Below, piece by piece: positions 24,966 to 35,826 of a stretch of DNA of 64,000 bases; the stretch's first letter is position 1; every line of letters starts with the position of its first letter. The stretch is taken from NCBI GenBank assembly GCA_018828385.1, contig JAHJVE010000023.1:496001-560000 (forward strand), read 5' to 3'. This DNA comes from Gammaproteobacteria bacterium (lineage in GTDB: Bacteria; Pseudomonadota; Gammaproteobacteria; Burkholderiales; Rhodocyclaceae). Below the pieces are notes generated by a model. It was not told the DNA's origin, searched no databases, and saw only the letters and a program-made list of their open reading frames with translations. Both the position numbers and the translations under genes were made by a program.

Positions 24966-25586
24966 ATGTCTGAATGCATCTGCCAGGGTCCATCCTTCAC
25001 CACCATCGACAGCCCGGCCCGCCGTCAGTGGCTGATGGCCACCGTTGGCGTCGGCGGCGCCCTCAGCGTCACGGCCATCGTGCCCTTCGTCACCAGCCTG
25101 ATGCCATCCGAGCGGGCCAAGGCAGCCGGCGCGCCGGTCGAAGTCGATATCGGCAAGCTCGCCCCCGGCAACATGATGATCGTCGAATGGCGCGGCAAGC
25201 CGGTGTGGATTCTCAACCGCACCCCGGAAATGCTGGCCGCCCTGAAGAAAGCCGAACCCATGCTGGTCGATCCGGCCTCCGAGGAAAACCAGCAGCCGGC
25301 CTACGCCGCCAACGAAACCCGCTCGCGGCAGCCGGAAATACTCGTCGCCGTTGGCATCTGCACCCACCTCGGCTGCTCGCCGTCACCGGCTTTTACCCCT
25401 GGCGATGCCGCCCTCGGCGCCGACTGGCCGGGTGGTTTTCTCTGCCCCTGTCACGGCTCGACCTTCGACTTCGCCGGCCGTGTTTTCAAGAACAAGCCGG
25501 CCCCGACCAATCTCGAAGTGCCGCCCCACCAATACCTGACCGACACGCGCCTGATCATCGGCGCCGACGAACAGAACCAAGCCTGA
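24966..25586 (+). CDS. Rieske [2Fe-2S] protein (PetA-like) inside the cyd operon
   Basis: A 206-residue membrane-tethered Rieske protein. A TAT-type or simple anchor covers about residues 19-42 (ARRQWLMATVGVGGALSVTA). The Rieske domain has both cluster boxes, CTHLGC (about 133-138) and CPCHGSTFD (about 161-169), so the two Cys, two His and the disulfide Cys pair are all present. The protein matches the PetA iron-sulfur subunit of cytochrome bc1, but no cytochrome b or c1 genes are near. It lies between cydB and cydX with ten- and twelve-base gaps, so it is almost certainly cotranscribed with bd oxidase. A role in electron input to, or alternative quinol oxidation with, bd is inference. Confidence 0.9.
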   Translation: MSECICQGPSFTTIDSPARRQWLMATVGVGGALSVTAIVPFVTSLMPSERAKAAGAPVEVDIGKLAPGNMMIVEWRGKPVWILNRTPEMLAALKKAEPMLVDPASEENQQPAYAANETRSRQPEILVAVGICTHLGCSPSPAFTPGDAALGADWPGGFLCPCHGSTFDFAGRVFKNKPAPTNLEVPPHQYLTDTRLIIGADEQNQA

Positions 25587-25598
25587 AAGGAATTCGCC

Positions 25599-25733
25599 AT
25601 GTGGTATTTCGCCTGGGCGCTCGGTATCGGCTTTGCCGTACTGCTCGCCATCCTCAACGCCCTCTGGGGTGACAACGAAGAAGCCCGACTCGCCTCGCTG
25701 CGCCCGATGTCCCCCGATGACCGCCCAAACTGA
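25599..25733 (+). CDS. cydX: Small cytochrome bd subunit CydX
   Basis: A 44-residue single-pass membrane peptide. It begins MWYFAWALGIGFAVLLAILN, whose WYFAW...G motif is the CydX family mark, then LWGDNEEARL. AAGGAAT lies upstream of the ATG. It is slightly longer than the 37-residue E. coli protein because of the tail SLRPMSPDDRPN. It stabilises the CydAB heme groups in the family. Its C-terminal codons overlap the ybgE start by 17 bases. It is easily missed because of its length. Confidence 0.9.
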   Translation: MWYFAWALGIGFAVLLAILNALWGDNEEARLASLRPMSPDDRPN

Positions 25734-26034
25734 AGCGCAATCAGACACGCCGGACAAACCCGGCCTGGCCTGGCTGCCCTTGTTCCTGGCCCTGCTCATC
25801 CTCGTCGTCATGACGGTTCTGCCCGGCATGGCCACCGACGATGACGGCGTAGCCGATCATACGGCCGCCATGCTGTTGTTCGGGGCGATGAGCGCCGGTT
25901 TCGTGCGCGGCGTCGGCTTCGTTCCGCGCAACCTGATCGGTCGCGTCCTGCTCTCGGGCGCCGCGACCGTCATCCTCTTCCTGCTGGCCTGCCTGCGTTT
26001 GATGCAGAACGGACGCCTTCCCCCCATTTTCTAG
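25717..26034 (+). CDS. ybgE: YbgE-type cyd operon membrane protein
   Basis: A 105-residue protein with about three hydrophobic segments: WLPLFLALLILVVMTVLPGM, the AAMLLFGAMSAGFVRGVGF region and VLLSGAATVILFLLACL. I identify it with YbgE from position (directly after cydX) and from the FVRGVGF motif typical of this family. The start at 25717 overlaps cydX by 17 bases. Longer upstream frames would run over cydX. In enterics ybgE is dispensable for bd activity; its role is unknown. Confidence 0.8.
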   Translation: MTAQTEAQSDTPDKPGLAWLPLFLALLILVVMTVLPGMATDDDGVADHTAAMLLFGAMSAGFVRGVGFVPRNLIGRVLLSGAATVILFLLACLRLMQNGRLPPIF

Positions 26035-26042
26035 GAGTCATC

Positions 26043-26411
26043 ATGCAAATCGCTGTTACCAGCCAAAACCGGAAAAACATCACCGAACACGCCGGCAAAT
26101 GCCGCAAATTCTGGCTTTACGACGTTGAAAAAGGCGCCGTCACCGACAAGCACCTCGTCGAGCTGCCCCTCGAAGACAGTTTTCACGCCCGCCAGCACAG
26201 CATGGCCGACGAGCTGGCCGGCATCAACGTACTGATCACCGGCAGCATGGGCAACGGCCTGTACCACAAGCTCATGCAGCGCGGCATCCTGTCCGTCATC
26301 ACCCTTGAAGAAGACCCGGACAGCGCGGTCTCCACCTTCCTCGACAACCGCCTCGACCGCCTGCCGCTGCCCGACAACACCCACTGCCAAGGCCATGACC
26401 ATCACCACTGA
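26043..26411 (+). CDS. NifX/NifB-type cluster-binding domain protein
   Basis: A 122-residue soluble protein resembling the dinitrogenase iron-molybdenum cofactor (NifX/NafY) domain. Features are IAVTSQNRKNITEHAGKCRK at the N-terminus, ALITGSMG-like ITGSMGNGLYHKL in the middle and a His-rich end HCQGHDHHH. Such domains bind Fe-S or Fe-Mo clusters or act as small metal carriers. The C-terminal His cluster suggests additional metal binding. It follows ybgE by eight bases in the same unit and overlaps the next gene by 17. No nif genes are in the window, so nitrogenase involvement is unlikely to be its local role. Confidence 0.8.
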   Translation: MQIAVTSQNRKNITEHAGKCRKFWLYDVEKGAVTDKHLVELPLEDSFHARQHSMADELAGINVLITGSMGNGLYHKLMQRGILSVITLEEDPDSAVSTFLDNRLDRLPLPDNTHCQGHDHHH

Positions 26412-26880
26412 ACCCCGCACCATCACCCCGCTGCTGAGCCGTCGCACGATTCCGCGCCTGCCCATCCAGGGCCTGCTCCTCGGCTGCCTGCTCGCCGCCG
26501 GCCATAGCCAGGCCGAAGAAAGCCGGCTGGTCGTCAACCTGCTTGGCGTGCGCGACGCGACCGGCAATCTGCGCGCCTCGCTGTACCGCGAGCCGGACAG
26601 CTTCCGCAAGGAAGACAAGGCCGTGAAAGTCGCCACGCTGCCGGCGGCCAAGGGCAACGCCAGATTCGTCTTCACCGGCCTGCCCGCCGGCCGCTACGCC
26701 GTCATGGCCTATCACGACGACAACATGGACCAGAAACTCAACCTGCGTTTCGGCATGTTCCCGACCGAAGGCTACGGCCTGTCCAACAACCCGAAAGTCA
26801 TCGGGCCGCCGAAATTTGCCGACAGCGCCTTCGACCTGGCCGGGCCGGAAACCGCCATCGACATCAAACTTGCTTACTAA
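26395..26880 (+). CDS. DUF2141 periplasmic protein
   Basis: About 161 residues. A long N-terminal basic stretch is followed by a hydrophobic signal segment (about 24-40, GLLLGCLLAAGHSQA), so it is exported. The mature part has the DUF2141 pattern: LVVNLLGVRDATGNLRASLY, FTGLPAGRYAVMAYHDDN and GYGLSNNPK. This is a transthyretin-like beta-sandwich family of unknown function. The start overlaps the NifX-like gene by 17 bases. A clear ribosome binding site is not visible, so translation is probably coupled. Confidence 0.82.
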   Translation: MTITTEPRTITPLLSRRTIPRLPIQGLLLGCLLAAGHSQAEESRLVVNLLGVRDATGNLRASLYREPDSFRKEDKAVKVATLPAAKGNARFVFTGLPAGRYAVMAYHDDNMDQKLNLRFGMFPTEGYGLSNNPKVIGPPKFADSAFDLAGPETAIDIKLAY

Positions 26881-26897
26881 CCAAAAAAGGTAAAACC

Positions 26898-27287
26898 ATG
26901 AAACAGACCCTGCTCCAGGAAAAATACCCCGTTTTCGTCGCCGAGATCGCCAAGACCGAAACCACCTACAACACCGTCGATGAACTCATCGCCTACTACA
27001 AGGGCAAGATCGCCGAGAATCCGAAGGTCCAGTTCATCGGCGTCTTCGACCACTACGCCCACACCAGCAAGATCGGCGGCCCCATCGTCGAAGGCATGAA
27101 GGCCGCAGTTGACATCATTTTCTGCTTCGGCTTCGCCATCCCGACCCCGCAAATGCTCGCCGTCCGCCCCCGCTCCATCGGCATCGCCGACATGGGCGAC
27201 AAGTACGTCGTCAGCTTCATGGAAGCCCCGATGCAACCGGCCAACGAAGCCATGGAAGCGTGGACCCTGGCCCTGCGCGACGCCTGA
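26898..27287 (+). CDS. Conserved small cytoplasmic protein (DUF6858-like)
   Basis: A 129-residue protein without signal or membrane segment. It starts MKQTLLQEKYPVFVAEIAK, has the block FDHYAHTSKIGGPIVEGM and FCFGFAIPTPQMLAVRPRSI, and ends EAMEAWTLALRDA. I recall this as the DUF6858 family, but the assignment is from memory. An AAGG-type site upstream (AAAAAAGGTAAAACC) supports the start. It is the last gene of the cyd unit and a terminator follows. Confidence 0.75.
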   Translation: MKQTLLQEKYPVFVAEIAKTETTYNTVDELIAYYKGKIAENPKVQFIGVFDHYAHTSKIGGPIVEGMKAAVDIIFCFGFAIPTPQMLAVRPRSIGIADMGDKYVVSFMEAPMQPANEAMEAWTLALRDA

Positions 27288-27304
27288 ACAAATCCGCTGC
27301 AAAC

Positions 27305-27335
27305 AAAAACCCCGGCGCTGTCAGGCCGGGGTTTT
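27305..27335 (+). terminator. Terminator of the cyd unit
   Basis: CCCCGGC, GCTGTCAG, GCCGGGG followed by TTTT, with a preceding A run. The repeat copy at 27339 follows at once. Confidence 0.88.
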
Positions 27336-27338
27336 GGC

Positions 27339-27379
27339 ATTTCAATTTTGGGCATTTTTCCCGGTTGACCGTAGCAGTC
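27339..27379 (+). repeat. Interspersed repeat copy 7 (intergenic, strong)
   Basis: ATTTCAATTTTGGGC, T run, CCCGGTTGACCGTAGCAG. It lies four bases after the cyd terminator and 12 bases before the 3' end of chrA. Confidence 0.9.
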
Positions 27380-27391
27380 GACAATCCGATC

Positions 27392-28615
27392 TCACATACC
27401 AAGAAACCATCCGCCGATAGCGGCAAGGATGACCACGATGACCGGCGAAGCCTTGCCAAATACCAGCAACCCGTATGCCGCCAAAGCCAGACAAAAGTCT
27501 GCTTTTGAATGAATGGCACTCGTCCACACCGGGTCATAAAGCGCCGCCCCGAGAACCCCGACGACGGCAGCATTGATGCCGCCCATTGCCCGCTGAACGC
27601 CATCCCGCTGGCGCAAGCTTTCCCAGTACGGCAGCGTTCCGGCGACCAGCAGAAAAGAGGGAAGAAAGATGGCCAGCAACAGCACAATGCCGCCGCCCCA
27701 GCCGCCCAAAGGCGCCGGCATCGCCGCGCCAAGGAAAGCGGCAAACGTGAACAGCGGGCCGGGCACCGCTTGCGCCGCCCCGTAGCCGGCCAGGAAGGTA
27801 TCGTTGCTGACCCAGGCTGGCGGAACGACGCTCGCCTGGAGCAGCGGCAAGACGACATGCCCGCCGCCAAAAACCAGCGAGCCGGCCTGATAAAAGCCCG
27901 AAATGGCCGAAACGACGAGAGAGTCGGACAGCGCAGCCAGGGTTGGCAACCCGAGCAGCAACAGGCCGAACAGCCCCAGCAACAAGCCGCCGGCCATCCG
28001 GCTCACCCCGAAATCGCGGTGTTCGACTGTCGGCAGATGCGGGAGCGACAACAGACGCCAGCCGACCAGACCACCCAGCGCGATTGCGGCAATCTGAATG
28101 AACGCCGATGAAAGCATCAGCACCAGCATGGCAGCGCCGATGGCAATGCCGCCCCGCAAGCGGTCGGGACAAAGCGATTTCGCCATGCCCCACACCGCCT
28201 GGGCCACCACGGCGACGGCCATCACTTTCAGCCCATGAACGACGCCGGACTGGGCCAAACCGGCCCAATTGGCCACGCCAAACGCAAACATGATGAGCGC
28301 AATGGCCGATGGCAGCGTGAAGCCAATCCAGGCCGCCAGCGCACCAAGCCAGCCGGCGCGCCCCAGCCCCAAGGCCATACCGACCTGGCTGCTCGCCGGC
28401 CCCGGCAGGAACTGGCACAAGGCCACCAGATCCGAATAGCTTTTGTCGTCGAGCCACTGCCGGCGCTCGACAAACTCGGAACGGAAATAGCCCAGATGAG
28501 CAACCGGTCCGCCAAAAGAAGTCAGCCCGAGCTTGAGGAAAGCCCCCAGAACCTCAATTGGGCTGCCCCGCTCGGGCCGGTTGGTGACAGGGGGTGATTC
28601 GATGTTGTTATGCAT
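27392..28615 (-). CDS. chrA: Chromate transporter ChrA
   Basis: A 407-residue long-form CHR-family protein with two homologous halves. The first half opens with FLKLGLTSFGGPVAHLGYFR and continues CQFLPGPASSQVG. The second half has FGGGHVVLPLLQ and AQAVPGPLFTFAAFLG, the matching motifs. About 10-12 transmembrane segments are expected. It is predicted to export chromate from the cytoplasm using the proton motive force, giving chromate tolerance; some homologues move other anions. The unit with ynfA (29 bases upstream on the same strand) is probably cotranscribed. The ATG start is used. Confidence 0.93.
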   Translation of the reverse strand: MHNNIESPPVTNRPERGSPIEVLGAFLKLGLTSFGGPVAHLGYFRSEFVERRQWLDDKSYSDLVALCQFLPGPASSQVGMALGLGRAGWLGALAAWIGFTLPSAIALIMFAFGVANWAGLAQSGVVHGLKVMAVAVVAQAVWGMAKSLCPDRLRGGIAIGAAMLVLMLSSAFIQIAAIALGGLVGWRLLSLPHLPTVEHRDFGVSRMAGGLLLGLFGLLLLGLPTLAALSDSLVVSAISGFYQAGSLVFGGGHVVLPLLQASVVPPAWVSNDTFLAGYGAAQAVPGPLFTFAAFLGAAMPAPLGGWGGGIVLLLAIFLPSFLLVAGTLPYWESLRQRDGVQRAMGGINAAVVGVLGAALYDPVWTSAIHSKADFCLALAAYGLLVFGKASPVIVVILAAIGGWFLGM

Positions 28616-28644
28616 GATCAGAAACGGCTATTCAACGACTGTAA

Positions 28645-28977
28645 TCAGGCCGCCGAAGGCTGCAGCGCAATCACCGCCATACCGACAAGGGCAATGCCTG
28701 CACCCAGCACATCCCAGCGTGTCAGCGCGACACCATCGACGAAATGCAGCCAGAGCAGCGCGACGGCAATATACATCCCGCCATACGCGGCATAAGTTCT
28801 CCCCGCCGCAGTCGGGTGCAGGGTCAGCAGCCAGGCGAAAAGGGCCAGCGAAAGCGCCGCCGGAAGGAGCAACAGGAGGCTCTTGCCTTGCTTCACGACC
28901 AGCCACGGCAGGTAGCAACCAACGATTTCGGCAACCGCAGTGACGGCAAACAGCAGACTCAGGCGCAACAGTTCCAT
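28645..28977 (-). CDS. YnfA family membrane protein (UPF0060)
   Basis: A 110-residue protein with four hydrophobic helices. The family marks are [16 protein letters not shown] in helix 1-2, [19 protein letters not shown] in helix 3 and [16 protein letters not shown] in helix 4. Conserved Glu at AEIVG is typical. The YnfA family is related to small multidrug efflux proteins but usually has unknown substrates. It lies directly upstream of chrA on the same strand. Confidence 0.9.
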   Translation of the reverse strand: MELLRLSLLFAVTAVAEIVGCYLPWLVVKQGKSLLLLLPAALSLALFAWLLTLHPTAAGRTYAAYGGMYIAVALLWLHFVDGVALTRWDVLGAGIALVGMAVIALQPSAA

Positions 28978-29081
28978 GGCTTATCTCGAACAAACGGAGT
29001 CCGCCATACTGCCTCAACTTGCCTGCTGTTGTGCCAGCAGCCCAAAAGTCATGGCTCCGCCGAGATTTGCCGACAGCACCT

Positions 29082-29101
29082 ACGCCCCGGCCGGCGTTTT
29101 T
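29082..29101 (+). terminator. Small GC hairpin with T run before repeat copy 8
   Basis: ACGCC, CCGGCC, GGCGT followed by TTTT. It points along the plus strand though no plus-strand gene ends here, so it may be part of the repeat unit rather than a terminator. Confidence 0.45.
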
Positions 29102-29103
29102 GC

Positions 29104-29142
29104 ATTTCAATTTTGGGTGTTTTTTCCGGTTGACCGTAGGAA
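29104..29142 (+). repeat. Interspersed repeat copy 8 (intergenic, strong)
   Basis: ATTTCAATTTTGGG, T run, CCGGTTGACCGTAGGA, directly behind the hairpin at 29082-29101. Confidence 0.9.
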
Positions 29143-29409
29143 GGCCGGCTAACCGCAGAATCGAATCGGCGATAAGCAGCCGAAATCACATCATTGACCT
29201 GCCTTTGTCGGGCGGCGGTTGCGCGCCCAGTCCGGTCAGTCACTCTTATCAACACCGTTCAGTTAGCCAAATCTAGATTTTGAGCACCGGGGTGCTGCAA
29301 AGCGGTTGCTGGCGGCCTCACGCAATCGGCCAAGACCCATCATTCCAAATAACAAGCAATTGTTCGGGGCAACGATCTACGATACGGACAATACTGGTCG
29401 GTCACCCAA

Positions 29410-30210
29410 TTATCCTAAACCCCGGCGCTCTTGAACGATCAGCTCGATTTCCTCGACGATTTCCTCCTGCCGTAGCCGGTTGCGTTGCCGTTGCAATTCC
29501 TCGCTGCTGCGTCCGATATGCTGCAGGGCATTTTCCATTTGCGTCAGGCGCATGTGATTCTCCACCCGGATCGCACACAGTAGCCGTGATAACAGGGCAT
29601 GGAACAGGTAGTGTTCAACCACCTTTTCGGCGAGATGCGCAGCCGGTTCCAGAGTCAACGGCAGCACGACGGCGCTGACATCCTTGCCCGGAGGCAAGGG
29701 CAGCAAGCGCTCGCAGCGCGCGCCGCTGTCATCGCGGAAGCAAACCATCAGTCCGCTGGCAGCCGGTAGTTGCTGGCGCCCGACATCGAGTGCCGCGAGG
29801 ATGCGGTCGATTGCTGCTACAGCGTCGAGAGCGCCGAGGGCTCCGGCGACTTCGATATGCCCACCGTTTTCGCCAAGCCCGCCAGCCAGCCGCTCGCCCA
29901 CCACCACCGTGGGAGTCGGGGCACCAGCGGCGCGCCAGGTGCGCACTACATCCTCGTTGAAGCTACCGCAGAACCCACGCACCGAACCGAAGAGCAACCA
30001 GATATCGGCAGTATCCTTTACCGGCTCGGAGAGCGCCGGGGCCAAGTCATGCAGCGCGGCCAGCAGAGTCTGGACGACCTCCAACTGGGCCGCGGCGCAG
30101 CGTGTGACGCGATGCAACTCGGCCAGGGCGAAACTGCGCATGGCACCGAGAATGCCCGACAGATCGTCGTAGAGCGCCAGCCGCGCTTCGATCTCGCGTC
30201 TCTGACTCAT
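29410..30210 (-). CDS. atpG: N-type ATPase gamma subunit
   Basis: A 266-residue gamma-like central stalk subunit. The N-terminal coiled helix is in [20 protein letters not shown] and the C-terminal helix in [21 protein letters not shown]. The middle is shorter and more diverged than in housekeeping gamma. This subunit carries rotation between the F1 head and c-ring. It overlaps the alpha gene stop by four bases and closes the minus-strand operon D-C-Q-B-E-F-A-G. Confidence 0.88.
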   Translation of the reverse strand: MSQRREIEARLALYDDLSGILGAMRSFALAELHRVTRCAAAQLEVVQTLLAALHDLAPALSEPVKDTADIWLLFGSVRGFCGSFNEDVVRTWRAAGAPTPTVVVGERLAGGLGENGGHIEVAGALGALDAVAAIDRILAALDVGRQQLPAASGLMVCFRDDSGARCERLLPLPPGKDVSAVVLPLTLEPAAHLAEKVVEHYLFHALLSRLLCAIRVENHMRLTQMENALQHIGRSSEELQRQRNRLRQEEIVEEIELIVQERRGLG

Positions 30211-31646
30211 GTCATCTGGCCCAGGGCATCGCGGAGGGCGGCCAGCCAGACCTCCTGCGGGGCGTCGACCGCCATGCTGCGTTCGCCAATGGCGGCAATG
30301 AGTTTTGGCAGCGCCGCTACTGCATCGGCCGGCGCAAGATGATCGAGCAACCCGTTCTCGTAGGCAAGCAGCCAGGCAAGGTGCGCCTGCTCCGACAGCG
30401 GAGAAAAACGGTCTTGCTTGAGCAGTGCCCTGAGCAGGCGGCCACGGCGCAACTTTTCTTCTATGGCGGCTTCGAGGCGGGTGCCGAAGCGGGCGAAGAG
30501 TTCAAGCTCGAGGAACTGCAGATAATCAAGGCGGATACGCGTCGCCGCCGCCTTGATCGCCGGGTGCTGCGCCTTGCCGCCGATGCGCGATACCGAGCGG
30601 GCGATGTCGATGGCCGGCAGCATACCGGCGGCAAACAACTTGCCGTCGAAATAGATCTGGCCGTCGGTGATGGAGATCAGGTTGGTCGGGATGTAGGCGG
30701 CGATCTCGCCTTGCCTTGTCTCGACCACCGGCAGCGCCGTCATGCTGCCGCCACCGAAGCCGGGCGCCAGCACCGTCGACCGTTCGAGCAGACGCGAATG
30801 GAGGTAGAAAATATCGCCGGGATAGGCTTCGCGGCCAGGCGGGCGACGCAGCAGCAAAGACAACTCCCGGTAGGACTGGGCGTGGCGGGTAAGGTCGTCG
30901 TAGATGACCAGGGTGTCCCGTCCGGCGCGCATCCAATATTCGGCCATGGCGCAGCCGGCGAAGGGTGCCAGGTAACGGAATCCTGGCAGGGCGTCGGCCT
31001 CGGCCACTACTACCACCGTATAGGCCATTGCACCGGACTGACTCAGCGCCTCGATGGTCGCCGCCACGGCCGAGCGCGGCTGGCCGATCACCACCATCAC
31101 GCAGAGGACGTTGCGGCCCTTCTGGTTGAGCACGGTATCCAGCACGAATGAGGTTTTGCCGAGACCGTCATCGCCGACCACTAGCTGACGCTGGCCCTTG
31201 CCGATGGGAATCAGTGCATCGACGATCTTGCTGCCGGTGTAGAGCGGTTCGCTGACAAAATCGCGCTCGACAATGGGGGGAGCAGGAGATTCGAGCAGGG
31301 CGAGTTCGCTGGTCTGCGGCGGCGCCAGGCCATCGAGCGGATTGCCCAAGGGATCGACCACGCGGCCGAGCAGCGTGTCGCCAACGCCGACTTCCAGCCG
31401 GCGACCGGTGCGTTGTACGGCCATGCCGGCGGTGAGGCCATGTTTTTGCGACAACAGGATGGCGCCAAGCAGTTTCTCGGCAAGCTGGAATACCAGACCG
31501 GTGCTGCCGTCATCGAAGCCGATCAGTTCACCGAGCCTGGCTGACGGCAGGCCGCGCACCCATGCAATGCCATCGCCGACCCCGACCACGTTGCCGCGCT
31601 CGGTCAGCCGCAGGCCGAAGCGATAGGGTGTTGCCGTATCAGGCAT
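30207..31646 (-). CDS. atpA: N-type ATPase alpha subunit
   Basis: A 479-residue non-catalytic F1 subunit. The beta-barrel domain comes first, then the nucleotide domain. Walker A is altered to [13 protein letters not shown] instead of the usual GDRQTGKT, as in N-ATPase-type alpha subunits that differ from housekeeping ones. Another family block is [20 protein letters not shown]. The C-terminal bundle includes [14 protein letters not shown]. The start overlaps the b subunit's stop by eight bases. It is shorter than housekeeping alpha (about 510). Confidence 0.92.
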   Translation of the reverse strand: MPDTATPYRFGLRLTERGNVVGVGDGIAWVRGLPSARLGELIGFDDGSTGLVFQLAEKLLGAILLSQKHGLTAGMAVQRTGRRLEVGVGDTLLGRVVDPLGNPLDGLAPPQTSELALLESPAPPIVERDFVSEPLYTGSKIVDALIPIGKGQRQLVVGDDGLGKTSFVLDTVLNQKGRNVLCVMVVIGQPRSAVAATIEALSQSGAMAYTVVVVAEADALPGFRYLAPFAGCAMAEYWMRAGRDTLVIYDDLTRHAQSYRELSLLLRRPPGREAYPGDIFYLHSRLLERSTVLAPGFGGGSMTALPVVETRQGEIAAYIPTNLISITDGQIYFDGKLFAAGMLPAIDIARSVSRIGGKAQHPAIKAAATRIRLDYLQFLELELFARFGTRLEAAIEEKLRRGRLLRALLKQDRFSPLSEQAHLAWLLAYENGLLDHLAPADAVAALPKLIAAIGERSMAVDAPQEVWLAALRDALGQMT

Positions 31647-32391
31647 GCCTGTTCATTTTCCGGAAAAAGGCCAGTTCGTCAGACAGGCTTGCATCGAGAC
31701 GGCACTGACCAACAGCAACGCGCAGACCGGCCAGCAATTCGGGGACTTCCCGGAAGTGTGTCTGGAGATGCCGCCCGGCGGCACGTTCCAGACCCTTCGT
31801 CAATTCCCGGCGAGTGGCTTCGGCCAGTGGATGTGCACTGGCAATGTCGATGGTTTCCTGCTCCCCCAAGGCAGTGACTGCCTGCTGCAGGGTAGCGCGG
31901 TCCTCCTCAGGCATGGCGGCGAGATCTTCGCCGAACACCTGAGCGATGTGCGAAGTCAGTGCCGGAGAGGCGAGGCGCTGCAAGATCGCCGCCGCAGCGC
32001 CGTAGGCTTCCTCCATCGCCTGCCGGTTGAAGCTCGACTCGCGGACGAGCGCCGCGGCATCTCCCCGGGCGCGACTCTTCGCTTCCTCGTCGGCCAGAGT
32101 GAGCTTCAGTTCGCCGAGGCTCCTGTTTCTCTCGAGTAGCAGTTCCTGATCAAGCTTCTGGCGGGCAGCGTCCTGCTCCGTACTCCATGCGGCGATGCGC
32201 GCATCGTACTGCGCTTTCAATGCCTCAGCGTCCTTGTACAGCGTCGCGGCCTCATCCTTGACTGCCATTACCCGTGTTTGCCGGGCATCGAGTACGGCGA
32301 GCACCGGGCGGTAGAAAAAATGGCGCAGCAGCCACACCAGCACAAGAAAGTTGATTACCTCGAGCACAAATGTCGTCCAGTCCATTTGCAT
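31639..32391 (-). CDS. atpF: N-type ATPase b subunit with delta-like C-terminal extension
   Basis: A 250-residue protein, far longer than a normal b subunit (about 160). The membrane anchor is in [20 protein letters not shown] (about 5-24). A long charged coiled-coil arm follows ([20 protein letters not shown] through [12 protein letters not shown]). The last 110 residues are globular and delta-like ([35 protein letters not shown]). There is no separate atpH in the operon, so this fusion probably does both jobs. An ATG at 32388-32391 region fits the family. Confidence 0.88.
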   Translation of the reverse strand: MQMDWTTFVLEVINFLVLVWLLRHFFYRPVLAVLDARQTRVMAVKDEAATLYKDAEALKAQYDARIAAWSTEQDAARQKLDQELLLERNRSLGELKLTLADEEAKSRARGDAAALVRESSFNRQAMEEAYGAAAAILQRLASPALTSHIAQVFGEDLAAMPEEDRATLQQAVTALGEQETIDIASAHPLAEATRRELTKGLERAAGRHLQTHFREVPELLAGLRVAVGQCRLDASLSDELAFFRKMNRHA

Positions 32392-32416
32392 GATGAATCC
32401 TCCTTTCCGCTCGTGC

Positions 32417-32683
32417 CTATTTGAGGAAATATTCGAGCAAGGGGTTGCGGAACAGGATAATCAGGGCGACGACCAGGCAGTAAATAGCCAGCGACTCGAT
32501 CATCGCCAGCCCGATGAACAGGGTGCGCGTGATCGTCTTCTCGGCTTCCGGCTGGCGCGCCAGCGCATCGAGTGCGCTGCTGATGGCGCGCCCCATGGCG
32601 ATGGCCGGCAACATGGTGCCGAGAGCGATTACCAGGCCGGCAACAACGGTAGACAGGGAACTGAATAGATGAAGGTCGTTCAT
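32417..32683 (-). CDS. atpE: N-type ATPase c subunit (ring proteolipid)
   Basis: An 88-residue hairpin of two transmembrane helices joined by the polar loop ARQPEAEKT. The ion-binding Glu is E63 in MIESLAIY. Against the Na+-binding set known from Ilyobacter (Gln32, Val63, Glu65, Ser66, Thr67) this protein has Met30, Met61, Glu63, Ser64 and Leu65. Only Glu and Ser remain, so a Na+ ring is not supported and H+ is the simpler reading. The inference rests on a hand alignment through the shared RQPE loop. Confidence 0.9.
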   Translation of the reverse strand: MNDLHLFSSLSTVVAGLVIALGTMLPAIAMGRAISSALDALARQPEAEKTITRTLFIGLAMIESLAIYCLVVALIILFRNPLLEYFLK

Positions 32684-33384
32684 GATGACTCCTTGGGTAT
32701 TGCCGTTTCGGACTCCGGAACTTCAAGCGCCCCGGCAAGGTAGATCAAGGCAAGGATGCCGAAGATGTAAGCCTGTACCACAGCCTCCACCACATGCAGC
32801 ATCAGCAGGGGCACCGGCACCAGAAAACCGGCGATCAGGAGCAGCAGCAGCGCCGCCATCTCCAGGCTCATCATGTTGCCGAACAGGCGAATCGCCAGCG
32901 CCAGGGTACGGGTGAGTTCGCTGATGATGTGGAAGGGCAGGAGGATCGCGCTCGGCTCGACGTAATGGCGCAGGTAGGCATGCCATCCCTTGGCGCGGAT
33001 GCCGAACCAGTGAGTGGCAGCGAACACCAGCACGGCCAATGCATCGGTAGCCGAAAGATCGCGTGTCGGCGCGTGCAGCCCCGGGATGAGGCCGACAAGA
33101 TTTGCCAGCAGCACAAACAGCCACAGCGTCGCGACGAAGGGCAGCACGCGTCGTACCGCTCCGCTGCCCTGCGGCAGAACTTCGGCAATGGCCGTCTCAA
33201 TGGCAATGACGATGCCTTCCATGGCGACCTGCCAGCGTGCAGGTTCATCCGTCAGGCGACGGGATAGCCAGGCCGCCAGCGCAACGACGAGCAGCATGAT
33301 GCCCCAGGTGGTGGCAACGGTATCGGTGATGGCCAGAGGGCCGAGGTGAAAGACGATGTCGGCGCCAAGTTGATTGCCGTTCAT
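32680..33384 (-). CDS. atpB: N-type ATPase a subunit
   Basis: A 234-residue membrane stator subunit with about five or six helices. The essential Arg is in [20 protein letters not shown], the conserved helix facing the c-ring. A C-terminal helix is in [21 protein letters not shown]. The start overlaps the atpQ stop (ATGA) and its stop overlaps the atpE start. N-ATPase operons usually carry an extra atpR gene just before this one; here none is present. Confidence 0.92.
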   Translation of the reverse strand: MNGNQLGADIVFHLGPLAITDTVATTWGIMLLVVALAAWLSRRLTDEPARWQVAMEGIVIAIETAIAEVLPQGSGAVRRVLPFVATLWLFVLLANLVGLIPGLHAPTRDLSATDALAVLVFAATHWFGIRAKGWHAYLRHYVEPSAILLPFHIISELTRTLALAIRLFGNMMSLEMAALLLLLIAGFLVPVPLLMLHVVEAVVQAYIFGILALIYLAGALEVPESETAIPKESS

Positions 33385-33652
33385 GATCGATCCCTCAGGA
33401 AACGGTAGGCGTTGTAGGCGCCGACGGCAATGCCGAGGACGATCAGACTCATGGTCCAGCGCACCGAATAGCCGGCCGCCAGCGAATCGAGCCAGCGGCC
33501 AAGATAGGCGCCGGCGACAATGGGTACTACGAACAGGAGGCCAAGGGTTCCGCCGTAGAAGACGATGCCGATCAGGGTGGCGGGCTGGCGGCGCTTCTCC
33601 TCAAGACGCTTCACGTCCCGGTCGGTTTCGGCAACGAGTTTGTCACGATCGC

Positions 33653-33656
<4 letters not shown>
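33381..33656 (-). CDS. N-type ATPase AtpQ (AtpI/AtpZ-like) small membrane subunit
   Basis: A 91-residue protein. A charged N-terminus (about 1-27, with KRLEEKRR) precedes two transmembrane helices, GIVFYGGTLGLLFVVPIVAG and a second in WTMSLIVLGIAVGAYNAY. The turn GAYLGRWLDSL is the AtpI/AtpZ-type motif. Position between the epsilon and a genes corresponds to atpQ of N-ATPase operons. These help assemble the c-ring or transport ions to it. Both ends overlap neighbours by four bases. Confidence 0.82.

Positions 33657-35826
<2,170 letters not shown>

Larger units (their letters stand above)
28978..29409. other. Non-coding stretch between ynfA and the ATPase operon
   Basis: I see no supported gene in these 432 bases. 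They contain a short GC hairpin with a T tract (29082-29101), a strong repeat copy (29104-29142) and further sequence up to the end of the ATPase gamma gene. The promoter of ynfA-chrA probably lies in the first 100 bases (minus strand). Bases after the repeat (29143-29409) show nothing I can name. Confidence 0.6.
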
